Assembly: GCA_023091665.1 (NCBI GenBank)
Contig: JALJCQ010000006.1
Location: 186,001 to 250,000, forward strand
DNA length: 64,000 nt
Direction of reading: 5' to 3'
Source of the DNA: Pythium myriotylum
Lineage: Eukaryota > Oomycota > Peronosporomycetes > Pythiales > Pythiaceae
Below, in pieces: positions 21,145-31,729 of this stretch. The position numbers and the translations under genes were made by a program. The first letter of the stretch is position 1. Every line of letters starts with the position of its first letter. The notes under the pieces were generated by a model, which made no database searches, was not told the origin of the DNA, and worked only from the letters and a program-made list of their open reading frames with translations.

Positions 21145-21519
21145 ATGGTCCGTAAGACTGATGCCACGAGATGTCTCGACGCTGGTTCGATTCCTACAAA
21201 GAAGCCGATGAAGAACCCTTCGCGAGAGCGCATGAAGTCTGAGCTCCTCTATCTTCGAGCCGAAATCGCTCGCCTTGAGATCTACCTTGAGGCGCTTGTG
21301 TATCAGCGCTGCCAGTATCACGGCCACAATCCCGCACAGAGGTCTGCAGCATACGTCGTCGCACTCGAGACACGCCTCACAGCCGAGCGCGAGAATCGCC
21401 AGCTGCGCGCAGCGTTGTGGGAACAGCTTAGGATCGGCCAGGAACTCACCAGTGCACTTGTTCATGACATCATACGGACTGCAAACCAACGGCACGTCGG
21501 GATGATTCCTGACGCTTAG
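21145..21519 (+). pseudogene. Truncated M96-type bZIP-like gene
   Basis: From ATG 21145 there are 124 residues that match only the N-terminal half of the paralog family at 27-44 kb. These are a short basic motif, NPSRERMKSELLYLRAEI, a coiled coil, and the ENRQLRAALWEQ helix that leads into the linker. The frame then stops and the START-like C-terminal domain is absent; downstream frames do not continue it. It is therefore either a short single-domain member or a gene broken by the neighbouring duplications. The break is the likelier reading because all other members have the second domain. An AT-rich TATAAA-like element lies about 100 bp upstream. Confidence 0.6.
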
Positions 21520-24098
21520 CTCTCTCGATTATGATCGCTCGGCCAAGGACGTGGGCGAGAAGCGGCGCACCAGGGAGTGCAAAAACCGCGTGCCAAGATC
21601 ATATTCTATGGGAGATCGCTCCAGGTGCTACTCCCGCGCTCGCCATCGCGTTGCTCACAGCGACGGTGAAAGACACTTTCAAGATCGGCTCATCGAGAAC
21701 TGCTTGGGTTGTCCCGGCGGACTAATCGATCAGTACGGCGTGGATGCCTTGCTGTGTTACTACTAATAGTAGTTACAGCGCGTTGAAGTATTTGGAACAA
21801 TACATCATACGAATATCGGACTCATCTTGCCCAAGTCGAGGTTTCCTATCGCGACTGCCGCCTACGAGTAGACATTATTGAAAGGACACGACGCGACTAT
21901 GTTTATTCGATTCTTCTGATGGTGATGGAGAGACAGCCTGTTGAGCGCAATGTAAGTGCACTTGTGCAGTCGATGGGGACCCAGTGCGTTCTATCATCGC
22001 CATGGGTCGACATCTCGGGAAAACCGAAGTCTTTAATCAGAAGCTGTGTGCCGCTGTAGTTCAAAATGCAGGGTCTATCGGTGGCATGACAAGGTTGACG
22101 ATCATAAGTTGTTCGTCGCCTGGTCTTGTTGTCAGTATGCTTTACTCACACGCGGCGGCACCTGTGATGTCGTGTTTGAAGGTGAGTTCTAGTGAATCGC
22201 AACGAGTGAATCCTAAAGCAGGGAATTCTACACTGTGTTGATAACACCAACCGCGCACCTTACTTAATCCGCAGGCATGGCCATCAACAGGTCGGCGGAC
22301 ACGTTGAAAGAGTAGCTCGAGCCTCTTAGTCTCGAACGCTCGGAAGTCGCCGAGTTGCCGTACAATAAGCGCGCAGAAGTGACGGCCCTTCACCCACTAT
22401 CTCGGGCGACTTTGAGACGATCAAATCGGCCACGACATTCCGCCAAGTCACGATACACGGTAATTCACTACGTCAAGTTTTCTGGTCTTCACGATCACCA
22501 AGCTGACACGCGGGGATCCACAGAACGATCGGGTTTGCATCCATGCTAGTACGGTGAGCAACACGGTAATCAATAGTACCAACAGTAATAGTCGCGCCGG
22601 CCGTCCCTGGACGAGCGCTTCCGCGAGAGTTGCTGGCAGGTGCATCGCTTCACAATCGAGCCGACCGCCTGCTGTTCGCGATGCCTTCAAAGCGTTGAAT
22701 GATGCTGGAGGCAGGTTTTGTGGCCAATCGACACAGTTATTAGTGAGATTGCAGGTCGAGACAGCGCTGCGCTATCAAGAGGTATTGTGAAGAATTGGCG
22801 GGGACAAGTTGAAATCGGAGAACCATCGGTTGGTCATCAGTCATCTGGAATAGTCCTGGTTGTAGAACTTGGTAATCACGGAGGAGGTACATCGACTGTT
22901 GCGGCCCCGCAATGATTGCGGGACTTTGACAAACGATGACAAATCCTGTCTGAACCAGAGGGGATTTGGACACCAGTTTAGGCCTTGAACCAGAGTTGAG
23001 AACCCGATGGGGCAACAGGGCACTAAGAAGGCCAATGGGTGGGCCGGTCCACCCAGAATGGATTGCGCAGTGTATGAGTGTATTGGACTTCGTCTGACCA
23101 CTTGGTGGAGAGAGACAAGTACAGTAGTTCTGGCGTGCTGTTTTGTATAACCCAACGAATGGGTGCGTTTGTGTGAGCGAGTGTGTTGTCGAGAGATCCA
23201 GGGCAACCTCTTCTCAGGGAGATCGGGTGAACGATAGGAGTACTTGTCAGTCGTTGTTGCATCACACGGTGCAGCTATCTGTCTGGACCCTGATTCACCG
23301 TGTATCCAACTGTAATAGGGACTGCGTGAAGAACCTCCATCCAGATCGATCGTCTCGATCGCGGTGGTTGATAAGTGTGAGCATTTGAGCATGAGAAAAG
23401 ATTGCAGTATGAGACTGAAGCAAAGTCCAAGGACAACATCTCCAACTACTGGTAGTGACTCGAGTCTGTACTGACGCCGACGACATCAACGATGACTGCT
23501 CGCCTTCACGAATCAGTTGCGAGTGGGTGACGTTCACTCAGAGATTACACGAAAAGTTTCGTGGCGATTCGGTCCCTTCTCTGTCTGGCTTCTTGATGGT
23601 GGACATCTGGTACATAGGTGGGTCATCCACGAGGTGGATCTCATCTCCCCAAGGTAATGACTGCCGGCATAGAATGCTGGTGGCTGAGCGTCACTCGAGT
23701 ATCACACAAACGGTCTCCGTGGACCGGAGGCTCGAGTAGGCTCCATCAGAGTGGATTCCCAAGGACGAAGAAGTACCCTCTGCGTCTGTGAATATCGACA
23801 TTCGTTATCGGATCGGAATGTTTGATGCTGCACCCTGATTCAAATTGCTTCGGCAGTTTCAACGCCAGACCTTCAATCCAATACTATGGCACCTGAACAG
23901 CTTTGATCATCAGTGAATCTCGTGTTTTACACTATGCAGTCTCTATGAAATCTGGAGCAAACATCCTCTAGTACCTAAATCTGCCCACATATCACGAAAA
24001 CGATCTCCCTCTTTCTCATCCTGGATACCGAATAGATGATTGTGTAGCAGGATCACGAGCTTTCGGACTGTTGCTCTCAGCTCGGGTAAACTTATCAA
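21520..24098. other. Gene-poor stretch with duplicated DNA (copy B)
   Basis: No supported gene in 2.6 kb. About 21800-23240 matches copy A at 19650-20800. About 23340-23560 resembles the leader of the ABC transporter gene at 18725-18935. The rest shows nothing recognisable. Confidence 0.6.
22732..23034 (+). repeat. Near-identical 300-bp direct repeat, copy B
   Basis: Partner of 20215-20516, in the same orientation 2.5 kb downstream. Both copies start at CACAGTTATTAGTGAG and end after GGCACTAAGAAGG. Confidence 0.85.
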
Positions 24099-25493
24099 TT
24101 ATTGTTGGAATTCGACCGTGGGTCCACCGACGGTCGATCCGGAGCTGGATGAGTCAAACGGAAAGTCAACCGTGGGTCCACCAGCCGTAGATCCAGACGA
24201 GCTGGATGAATCAAACGGAAAAGTGATCGTGGGTTCACCCTCGGTCGATCCAGAGCTTGACGAGTCTGATGGAAAGGTGATCGTAGGCCCGCCGGCCGTG
24301 GATCCGGAGCTGGACGAGCTCGATGAGTCGAACGAGGAGTCGGTCGTGGGTCTGTCGTTGGTTGATGTAGCACTTCGCTCTCCGCTGTGGTCTTGGCAGG
24401 ATCGAAGCGACTTCTTTCCTTTAGATTTTCGAGCGGTTGGCTGGAACTCCCTCGACTCGAAGGGAAATTCGACCGTGGGTCCACCGGCGGTTGATCCTGA
24501 GCTCGACGAGCTTGACGAGTCAAACGGGAAGCTGACCGTTGGTCCACCGGCCGTCGATCCGGAGCTCGACGAGTCAAACGGGTAGCCAACCGTGGGTCCG
24601 CCGGCGGTCGATCCAGAGCTAGACGAGTCAAACGGGAAGTCAATCGTGGGTCCACCGGCCGTCGATCCAGACGAGCTCGACGAGTCAAACGGGAAGTCGA
24701 CCGTGGGCCCACCGACGGTTGACGCAGCGCTAGACAATTCCCTTGACTCGAACGGGAAGTCAATCGCGGGTCCACTGTCCGTCGATCCGGAGCTCGACGA
24801 GTCAAACGGGAAGTCGACCGTGGGTCCACCAGCCGTCGATCCGGACGAGCTGGTCGAGTCGAACGGGAAGTCAACCGTGGGTCCACCGGCCGTCGATCCG
24901 GACGAGCTGGTCGAGTCGAACGGGAAGTCGACCGTAGGTCCGCCGGCCGTAGATCCAGAGGAACTGGTCGGGTCGAAAGAGAAGTCGACCGAGGGTCCAT
25001 CGACGGTCGATGCGACGCTAGACAATTCCCTCGACTCAAATGGGAAGGTGACCGTTGGTTCTCCAGCCGTCGATCCGGAGCTCGAAGAGCTCGACGAATC
25101 GAATGGGAAGGTTACCGTGGGTCCACCAGCCGTTGATCCGGAGCTCGAGGATTCAAACGGGAAGGTGACGGTGGGTTCGCCCACGGTCGATGCAGAGCTC
25201 GACGAGTCGAATGGGAAGGTGATCGTAGGACCACCCGCCGTGGATCCGGAGCCGGACGAGCTCGATGAGTCGAACGAGGAGTCGGTCGTGGGGCTGTCGT
25301 TGGTTGATGTAGCACTCCGTTCTCCGCTATGGTCTTGGCAGGATCGAAGCGACTTGGTTCCTTTAGCTTTTGAAGCGGTTGTCTGAAGTACCCTGGCCGT
25401 CGTCTGTGCCGAGTTCACCGGTGAGCTTTCGCCGCCCTGGGCAGCGAGAATGGTCGCTACAAGAGCTGAGAGAAAAACGGCTTGGGTCTTCAT
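24099..25493 (-). CDS. Secreted Ser-rich tandem-repeat protein
   Basis: ATG 25493 begins MKTQAVFLSALVATILAA, a typical signal peptide, and gives 464 residues. Nearly the whole mature protein is a tandem array of a roughly 16-20 residue unit, FDSSSSGSTAGGPTVxFP, present about 18 times with variable Ser runs. A longer block (KGxKSLRSCQDHSGERSATSTND) occurs twice, after the signal peptide and again near residue 350, so the array itself has been duplicated. Each long block carries one Cys. The protein resembles cell-wall or adhesin-like mucins of oomycetes, likely O-glycosylated; this is inference from composition. No catalytic domain, GPI signal or RxLR-type motif is evident. Repeat phase makes the antisense strand open too, which I do not regard as coding. 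Confidence 0.75.
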   Translation of the reverse strand: MKTQAVFLSALVATILAAQGGESSPVNSAQTTARVLQTTASKAKGTKSLRSCQDHSGERSATSTNDSPTTDSSFDSSSSSGSGSTAGGPTITFPFDSSSSASTVGEPTVTFPFESSSSGSTAGGPTVTFPFDSSSSSSSGSTAGEPTVTFPFESRELSSVASTVDGPSVDFSFDPTSSSGSTAGGPTVDFPFDSTSSSGSTAGGPTVDFPFDSTSSSGSTAGGPTVDFPFDSSSSGSTDSGPAIDFPFESRELSSAASTVGGPTVDFPFDSSSSSGSTAGGPTIDFPFDSSSSGSTAGGPTVGYPFDSSSSGSTAGGPTVSFPFDSSSSSSSGSTAGGPTVEFPFESREFQPTARKSKGKKSLRSCQDHSGERSATSTNDRPTTDSSFDSSSSSSSGSTAGGPTITFPSDSSSSGSTEGEPTITFPFDSSSSSGSTAGGPTVDFPFDSSSSGSTVGGPTVEFQQ

Positions 25494-27428
25494 GAGTTGT
25501 TGTGTTGGAATCAAAATCAAATATGTGGAGTTGCCAGGTCACTGGCAACCAGATAAAGAAGATCCTAGGAATCCGTACGTCACGGCGGTGAAAGCCTCGC
25601 GGGATAGCGTCAATTTGTAATGCCGAACCTGGAATACCTCTCACGATAAGGTGAGCGCAGGACTTTCTACGTAACCGAACCTGGAATCTTGGTGCAGTCG
25701 ATCGAAGTTTGAGGTCTGAAAAGAACCCAGCTGGAACACCGTCAACTTGCTCACAAACGACTGCAATGACTTTTTCTACGCATATCTCCGATGTCTCTGA
25801 CCCTAGACTGCACGTCGTGATTATCGCGCATTATGTCAAGCCCGGCGACCGTATGCAAGCGTGTGTGCCGCTAGCTAATTGTGGAGAGCAAATATGTTGC
25901 AAACAATTGCTGAGACCCTCGGAGGACGGCATTGCAACTACAGTATTCGAAAGCTTGTTGAAGACAAAATTTTAAGCGCACCTGGATTCTCTCGTTCGTG
26001 GAGGGTGGGGTGGATTACGAAGTGGTCGAGCGTCTGCCTGCCGTTACATTTTGAAAGGGAGGCCCATGGTCGGCACACAGGCCATTGAGTGAGATATCGC
26101 GTTGTCGCATGTGATAAAAGAAGAGGCGAGATGGTCCGACCTTCTTGTCTCTCCAAACTGTGAGCGACCATTGGTCGCTCACTGTTGACCAAAATTTGGA
26201 CAACAGTGCGCTCGATCCTTGCCCATCCAGCAATGGGGAAGCGTCTGGCATGGATTGGTGGTGGTTGATCGTCACTCGGAGATTATCCACGAAGGGGATT
26301 TGCCACGAGAGAGCCGTTGGCTGAGGAATAGACTGCGTTGCCATGTTACAGGTTCGCAGGTGTCTGGTTTCCCAACCATATGCGTCTCCCATTGCGCACA
26401 TCCACACTTTGGCAGACTGCGTCTGTCCATCGATTCCCCAAAAAATCTGTTTTGCACTGGACCTCTGCACAAACGTCGTCGTTGTGTGGAGCGCAGGGTC
26501 GAATGTGCACAGCATTGCGACCATGGCCAAAGCATTAACTGTCCCGACTAGACGACGTCGATCTCTGGTATACATGTTTCGGACTGGCAATAAGATGGCA
26601 GACTATCTTGTCAACTTGGCGATGATCAGCACCTCAATGGAATAAATTGTACACGCCCATGGAGGCACGTATCTAGAAGAATCATCGCTAGCAACGGGAA
26701 CGAGTAAGCGCCGTGACTAGTGGTCGAGTGTCAAATGATTCCATGCTCGCAGTAGTGAATCGCAGGAGGGTTGAGTGCTGGCGCCATGGGCCCACCGTTT
26801 CTGCTGATTTATACAAAGGAAGCTGGTAGTGGAGAAAATGATAACTGCTGTAGTTTGGTAGCCTAATTAGTAGCAGATCGTTCATTTTGACAATCCGCCT
26901 TTGCAGTTCGTGATCACGAACTCAAGCTTCAAACCTTGATTCGCTTTAGCGCCTAATTTCGTTGCTATGGATGACCGACACCTGGGGATGATACTCAATC
27001 AATCAGATTCAGTGTTTATCTAGAAAAATATGGTCGACGCTACGATTGAGTGCAGTATTTCGGTTGTACCTTGTCTACAATACAATGTCTTGAGTGAAGA
27101 TATACGCTCCATTCGATGTTCAACCTGGCTGCCATTTCTCACGTCCATTGGGGTGTTGGCCGCCGCATCAGCCGTGCGAGTTTCGAGCACGGGAAACTCC
27201 CAAATGTCACGAGATCCCTCCACGGAGAGAGATCATGGTCAACAACTTCGAAATAGCAAGATTAAGGCTTGGACAACCATTGTCGACATTTGCGGCAAAT
27301 CTGTTTTCGTGTCGAAAATTCTAGTACCAATCGAGAAATTGTAGGTCAGAGCCCGGAGATTTATCAGGTCAATCGCCATTAACCTGGTAAAGGAGGCGAG
27401 ACTAACAAGTTGGGTTGTTTCTTCATGC
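25494..27428. other. Intergenic, contains a retroelement relic
   Basis: About 1.9 kb with no intact gene. The plus strand at about 26250-26645 holds RNase H-like fragments (separate entry). The 191-residue minus frame at 26015-26590 lies opposite this relic and is not supported. Confidence 0.6.
26250..26645 (+). pseudogene. Relic of non-LTR retrotransposon RNase H domain
   Basis: The clearest part is the 3' end, where a frame reads LVYMFRTGNKMADYLVNLAM, the HxxRxxNxxAD-type ending of RNase H domains in oomycete LINE elements. About 300 bp upstream, another frame reads VVDRHSEIIHEGD, resembling the GDSxxI block. Frames change between these parts, so the copy is decayed. No reverse transcriptase is left. 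Confidence 0.45.
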
Positions 27429-28655
27429 CTACAATGCCTTGGAAGAAAGCAGCATGCTCTCGACGCCTCGCATGGTCCACTCAAACTCGTCTCTGGTAAA
27501 GGTCTCAAAGAACTGGACGATCTGTGCGCGTTGGTCGGCATCCACACTTGTTGAGAAGTTCAGCCGTGACTCATGGACGTACTGACCAATGGTAAGCCTG
27601 TCGTGGTTGTCGATCAAGCGAATCCATGAGTCTTGGTAGCTTACGACCCCATCAAGACAATTCGAGAACCCATCGGTCTCCATGACAACGTTGAGCACCA
27701 TCGCTGACTCGTTGTCGCGCACTCGCTGGCGCCTCGCGGCAAATCGACCAGTGGTTCTCCCAGCGCTTCCTTCTTTCGAACATAGCGAGACAAATTTCCC
27801 GTCGACTGTGTCACCATCAGCTGCCTTATTTCTCTCTACGAGATCATCGCTTTCTCGGTCGAGATCCATGCCCATGACAGACCACAGTACCTTTTCAACG
27901 TGTTCGACGGCGAACGGAACGGCGTAGCTAGCGAAGACGCGGAACACGACCTCGTTGTCGTGGCAAGAAACCACAATCGAGTCGTAGAAGTCGACGACAT
28001 TGGCTTGAAACTTGTCTGATAGCCGGAAAGCTTCACGCCAGGATGACGCCAATCGATGAAGTCGGTCAAGCTGTTCGCTTCTCGAGATCATATTTGAGAC
28101 GCGCAGAGGCGCCGGCTCTTGTGCGACCTGGTTTTCCTTCAACTCAATCTATATCCACGACTACAATCGAAATCAGAACAAGACACGTACCTCAAACTGC
28201 ACATGGAGTCGGTTAATGGCGCAGAGGAGTTCGTGCGTGGCCTCTCGCTGGTTCCGCAGCTGCTGCCTGAGCTTCGCGTTGGTTGTTTCGGCGAGCTTCC
28301 GCGCTTCGAATTGGTGGCGTGCCATGCGCTCCCACATAGCCACTCGACCGCTGGCGACAGCGATAGATCCAGGATAGGCCTGCAAGAATTCGTCGTGGCG
28401 CCGCTGGAGTCTCTCTCGCTGTGCGTTGAGTTCGATGATTTGTCGCCGCAGTGTCAAGATCTCGCTGCGACGACGCTCGCGCGATCGGTTCTTATTCGTC
28501 CGTCGCGTCGGCTCGCGGAACTCCGACCAGGTCTCAATGCCTGCGAGCACGTCGTCGAGCGAGCTGGGGTCCCCATTGTCGAGCCAGTGAGCGATCGCGT
28601 CTAACGTATCGTGTTCCGCCATGGTCTCTTGTGTTGTGAAGCGGCTTGCTTCCAT
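27429..28655 (-). CDS. M96-type bZIP-like/START-like protein, divergent, two exons
   Basis: Exon 1 is 28655-28191 and exon 2 is 28148-27429, joined across a 42-nt intron (donor GTACGT, acceptor GATATAG), giving 394 residues if the first ATG is used; ATG 28622 (MAEHDTLD) is the alternative start. The N-terminal half has an acidic lead, a basic patch NKNRSRERRRSEILTLRRQI and a long coiled coil. The C-terminal half (from about residue 165) is an alpha/beta region with the family hallmarks in weakened form, including the final helix EFEWTMRGVESMLLSS that corresponds to the MENLLxE end of the others. It lacks the EKDRMVxxWR motif in clear form, so it is the most divergent complete member here. The intron is very short but removes an in-frame stop. 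Confidence 0.65.
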
Positions 28656-29729
28656 GGGGTGATACCAACATTCCCGTACCTACGCACAGGGATGATGGTG
28701 CACAGATTTGATGACTGAAGAGTGGGAGATCAAACCAAACGCTCGCCTGTGCTCCGAGGATTTTCGAAAATACTGACCAAGGCGACTTACTCGTCTCGAT
28801 GGACGTTGTCGTCGACACATTTTTATGATGAGCGTATTGCAGTATGGTGCACCTTACATGATAGCAATTCAGCTTTTCCGACGATGGTCTACTTGAGACG
28901 TTTCACAAGCGGGTCGTTTCAATGACGGACTTGTAAAGTTCATACAACTACAATCCATGGGCAAATTACGTACAGCTCATCGATCACTTGGATGAGCAGC
29001 ACGGTAAGTACCTAGTACAGTAGTATTCGATCTTGCGCAGTGTGTAGAGCTCCTGTGCGTGAACACTGCAGCTAAGACGACCCAATAATTAATTAATTAA
29101 ACTCTCGGTTGATTTAGGTGCGGATACCCACAATAATCACGACGTTTGTCTTCATATCGGTATTCTCTTGAACTCCAGACTCTCTTCAGCCCGCTACATG
29201 TCGTGCCGTGTGTTCAGATCAGTGGGCAAAACCTGAGCACATCCTGAACGCTGAAATCGATCAACGTAACCATCCGGCGCACTAGAACACTGGAGCATTA
29301 ACAAAGCGCGTGCAACCGAATTGATTGAGGAGCCACAACATTACTCTCGACAAACCCTCCACACGCATTTCAGTCATTGCTTGCATTTCCAACCGATGAA
29401 ATATTTGTCGGCCGTTCGACGACGCGCTTCACGAGATAGAATGTGCTCTCAGGTGGGCACAATGGTCGGTAAGCGTGTATGCGTTCCAAGTAAGCTACAT
29501 CTCGATGAATCCCGTCGTGGCCTCATACTTGACGTCTTACTGGAAAAAGAAAAATCTTACATGGATGGTGGTACACGTGATGCCTGGTCCACGGAGAAAC
29601 AAGCATCAATGTTAGCTGAGAGAGTGCTCACCTCGACCACGGATATCAAACACGTTAACTCATCGATAACAGACATTAACCGGCGTCCAATTCAGATAAA
29701 GAGGATTTGGCACCATTTCAAGCTAAAAA
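28656..29729. other. Intergenic, no gene seen
   Basis: About 1.1 kb between two minus-strand M96-type genes. An AT-rich run TAATTAATTAATTAA lies near 29085-29099. The 165-codon plus frame at 29321 lacks any recognisable domain and I do not support it. Confidence 0.55.
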
Positions 29730-31133
29730 TCAACGCGGCAACGCTGCCACGGACGAGGTATCCCCAACACGCACCGAGATTGCTTCGTCCAGCAACATAT
29801 TCTCCACAGCTTCAGTGATTGCAATGACGTCATCTTCGTACGAGTTCATCACAAGCTTCGCAAAGTCGCCCGTGTTGATCTTAGTTGGCACACGCGTAGG
29901 ACTATCGCTGCCATACCACCTTGGGATTAAGTGAACACAGGATTGCATCACAGCTGTTTTAGCACCGAGACCGGAGTGATCATCGGGGACTCGTTTGACA
30001 ACAACCCATCCTGTTTCTTCCGTATACACGTTTCGCCATTCTTCGTACTTGGTTTCCTCTGCGGGCGAGTTCGTCGCCCGCCACACCAGCACCATCCGAT
30101 CTTTGTCGACAAACTTGCGCATGACCTTCGTCACGTCAAGCATACCGACATAGTCGTGCGACCTGCTCTGGACTTGATAGCGAACGGCAAAGCGATCGTC
30201 AGAGTTTCCTTGAAACGTCTCGGTAGTGCGTGCCATGCTCTCCTTGCGCGTCATGCTCCAAATCGCATCGGCTGCACGATGGAGGTCGAAGGGTACAATC
30301 TTGACATCCATAAGCTCGACATACACTTGCTCGGCGCCGCCCCAGTTGCGCGTCTTCACGGTGTAACCTCGTACTGTCTCGTCGTACGTCTCGGCAAGCC
30401 CGTTCGTCGTGTAGACCTGGTCAACTGATCGATAAGCCTCATCGATGTCGCCCATGAAATGCAGGTAGAGCGTGTCAAGGTCTTCGTCGAATCGACATCG
30501 CTTCCTTGAGCCTCGCGCGCCTTCATACAGATTGATCATCGCGGCACTCGAGCGCTTTCGCAGCATTTGCTCGAGGCTCTTGGCGACACGGATCTGGCCG
30601 TCGAGCATGTTCTTGAGCCGTTCATTCTCACTCTCGGCATTTCGTCGGCGCTCCAGTTGCCGCTCGGCGATACGGCGCCAGACAGGTGCGATGGCCGTAG
30701 TCTTGGCGTTCGCAGTCGCGACCTGCTCGTGGGTAAAGCGCAGGTCGCTCAGTTCCTTCTCGAGCTCACCAACTTTCTCACGTAGGAACGCGAGCTCGGC
30801 CTTGAGTCGCTCGCGCGAAGGGTTCTTACCCGTCGCGGCTTGCTGCGCGGCGAGCTGGCTCTGCGGGTCGGCGCGGCTGCGCACGTTTCTCGGCGTCGGG
30901 GCGTCGTCGCTCTTGTACGAGCCGTCATCTGACTCGGACGCGGCGTCCGTCGACCGCTTGCGGCTCGGGATGTCGACCGGCGGTACGGGAAGTGGCGCTG
31001 TCGACGCGCGGATGAAGCCCGTGTCCGTCGGGCTCGTGACGCTGGCGTTCTCTTCGTGGAAGTCGAGTCCGAAGGCGCCGAGCTCGTCCATGAGCGCGGC
31101 CGCATCGCGGAGCAGATCGTACTCTTCTTCCAT
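29730..31133 (-). CDS. M96-type bZIP-like/START-like protein
   Basis: Starting at ATG 31133 (MEEEYDLLRDAAAL) the protein has 467 residues; an upstream in-frame ATG at 31208 adds 25. Layout: an acidic N-terminus, a Ser/Arg region, a short basic motif NPSRERLKAELAFLREKV followed by leucine-rich coiled coil, a helical ENERLKNMLDGQIRVAKSLEQMLRKR block, and from about residue 200 an alpha/beta domain. The latter contains VDKDRMVLVWRAT and EETGWVVVKRV, which look START-like. This member best matches oomycete proteins annotated M96 mating-specific; I recall that family from general knowledge and cannot run a search. Inferred role: DNA-binding or lipid-sensing regulator; neither is proven. It is divergent from XRN1, about 600 bp away. 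Confidence 0.7.
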   Translation of the reverse strand: MEEEYDLLRDAAALMDELGAFGLDFHEENASVTSPTDTGFIRASTAPLPVPPVDIPSRKRSTDAASESDDGSYKSDDAPTPRNVRSRADPQSQLAAQQAATGKNPSRERLKAELAFLREKVGELEKELSDLRFTHEQVATANAKTTAIAPVWRRIAERQLERRRNAESENERLKNMLDGQIRVAKSLEQMLRKRSSAAMINLYEGARGSRKRCRFDEDLDTLYLHFMGDIDEAYRSVDQVYTTNGLAETYDETVRGYTVKTRNWGGAEQVYVELMDVKIVPFDLHRAADAIWSMTRKESMARTTETFQGNSDDRFAVRYQVQSRSHDYVGMLDVTKVMRKFVDKDRMVLVWRATNSPAEETKYEEWRNVYTEETGWVVVKRVPDDHSGLGAKTAVMQSCVHLIPRWYGSDSPTRVPTKINTGDFAKLVMNSYEDDVIAITEAVENMLLDEAISVRVGDTSSVAALPR

Positions 31134-31729
31134 CGTAGGCGGCGCTAGGAGATAGAGCGGAGAACGCACAATCGAGAGGCGTCGGGTAGGGGCTTCTAGA
31201 GGCGTCACAGGAGGCGCGAGGAGGCGGCGGGTCTGACGACTTCAGCGATGGTGTCCGTCTGCCGGTCGCTCGGGATTTCTGATGTTGCACACAAGGGGGA
31301 TGGAACAATCAGTGACACGCATATTATTCCCTCGTTTGAATGACTAGGTGTGCCAAGGTTCAACCTTGGAAGAATAGTGACTCCGCCGGAGGTACTAAAA
31401 AGAACCCACGAATGACCATCACTCAGGTTTCCCTTGCTGTGGTTTGCACCAGCACTCGCGGAAACTGCAGCTCTGGCAACGTAACCGCAACATAATCTCC
31501 AAATATCTTGACGTTTGTATGGATTGTATAGTTCTTTCGTCTTCAGTGGCCACTGCCGACCTCATCTTTTTGCTCTTCCCCCTTCGTGGGTGTCCCCCCC
31601 CCACACACACAAAGCAACATCTCCCGTCGCCGCGGTGCACGACCTCCGCGTGCCTGTATCTTCTCCCGCGCGAAGCCCCACGCGCTGCAACTGAGCTCTA
31701 TCGACGCGCGCGCGTCCGCTTGATCCGTC
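31134..31729. promoter_or_regulatory. Divergent promoter region of M96-type gene and XRN1
   Basis: A 596-bp space separates two head-to-head starts. A poly-C tract lies about 140 bp before the XRN1 ATG. No TATA box is clear. No gene is seen inside. Confidence 0.5.

Noticed and set aside
24040..25386. Plus-strand repeat frames of 181 and 264 codons opposite the Ser-rich protein
   Set aside because: They are the mirror of the minus-strand repeat. The minus strand has the signal peptide and single continuous frame, while the plus strand is broken by a stop.
26015..26590. Minus-strand 191-codon frame
   Set aside because: It lies opposite the RNase H relic; its translation shows no recognisable motif.
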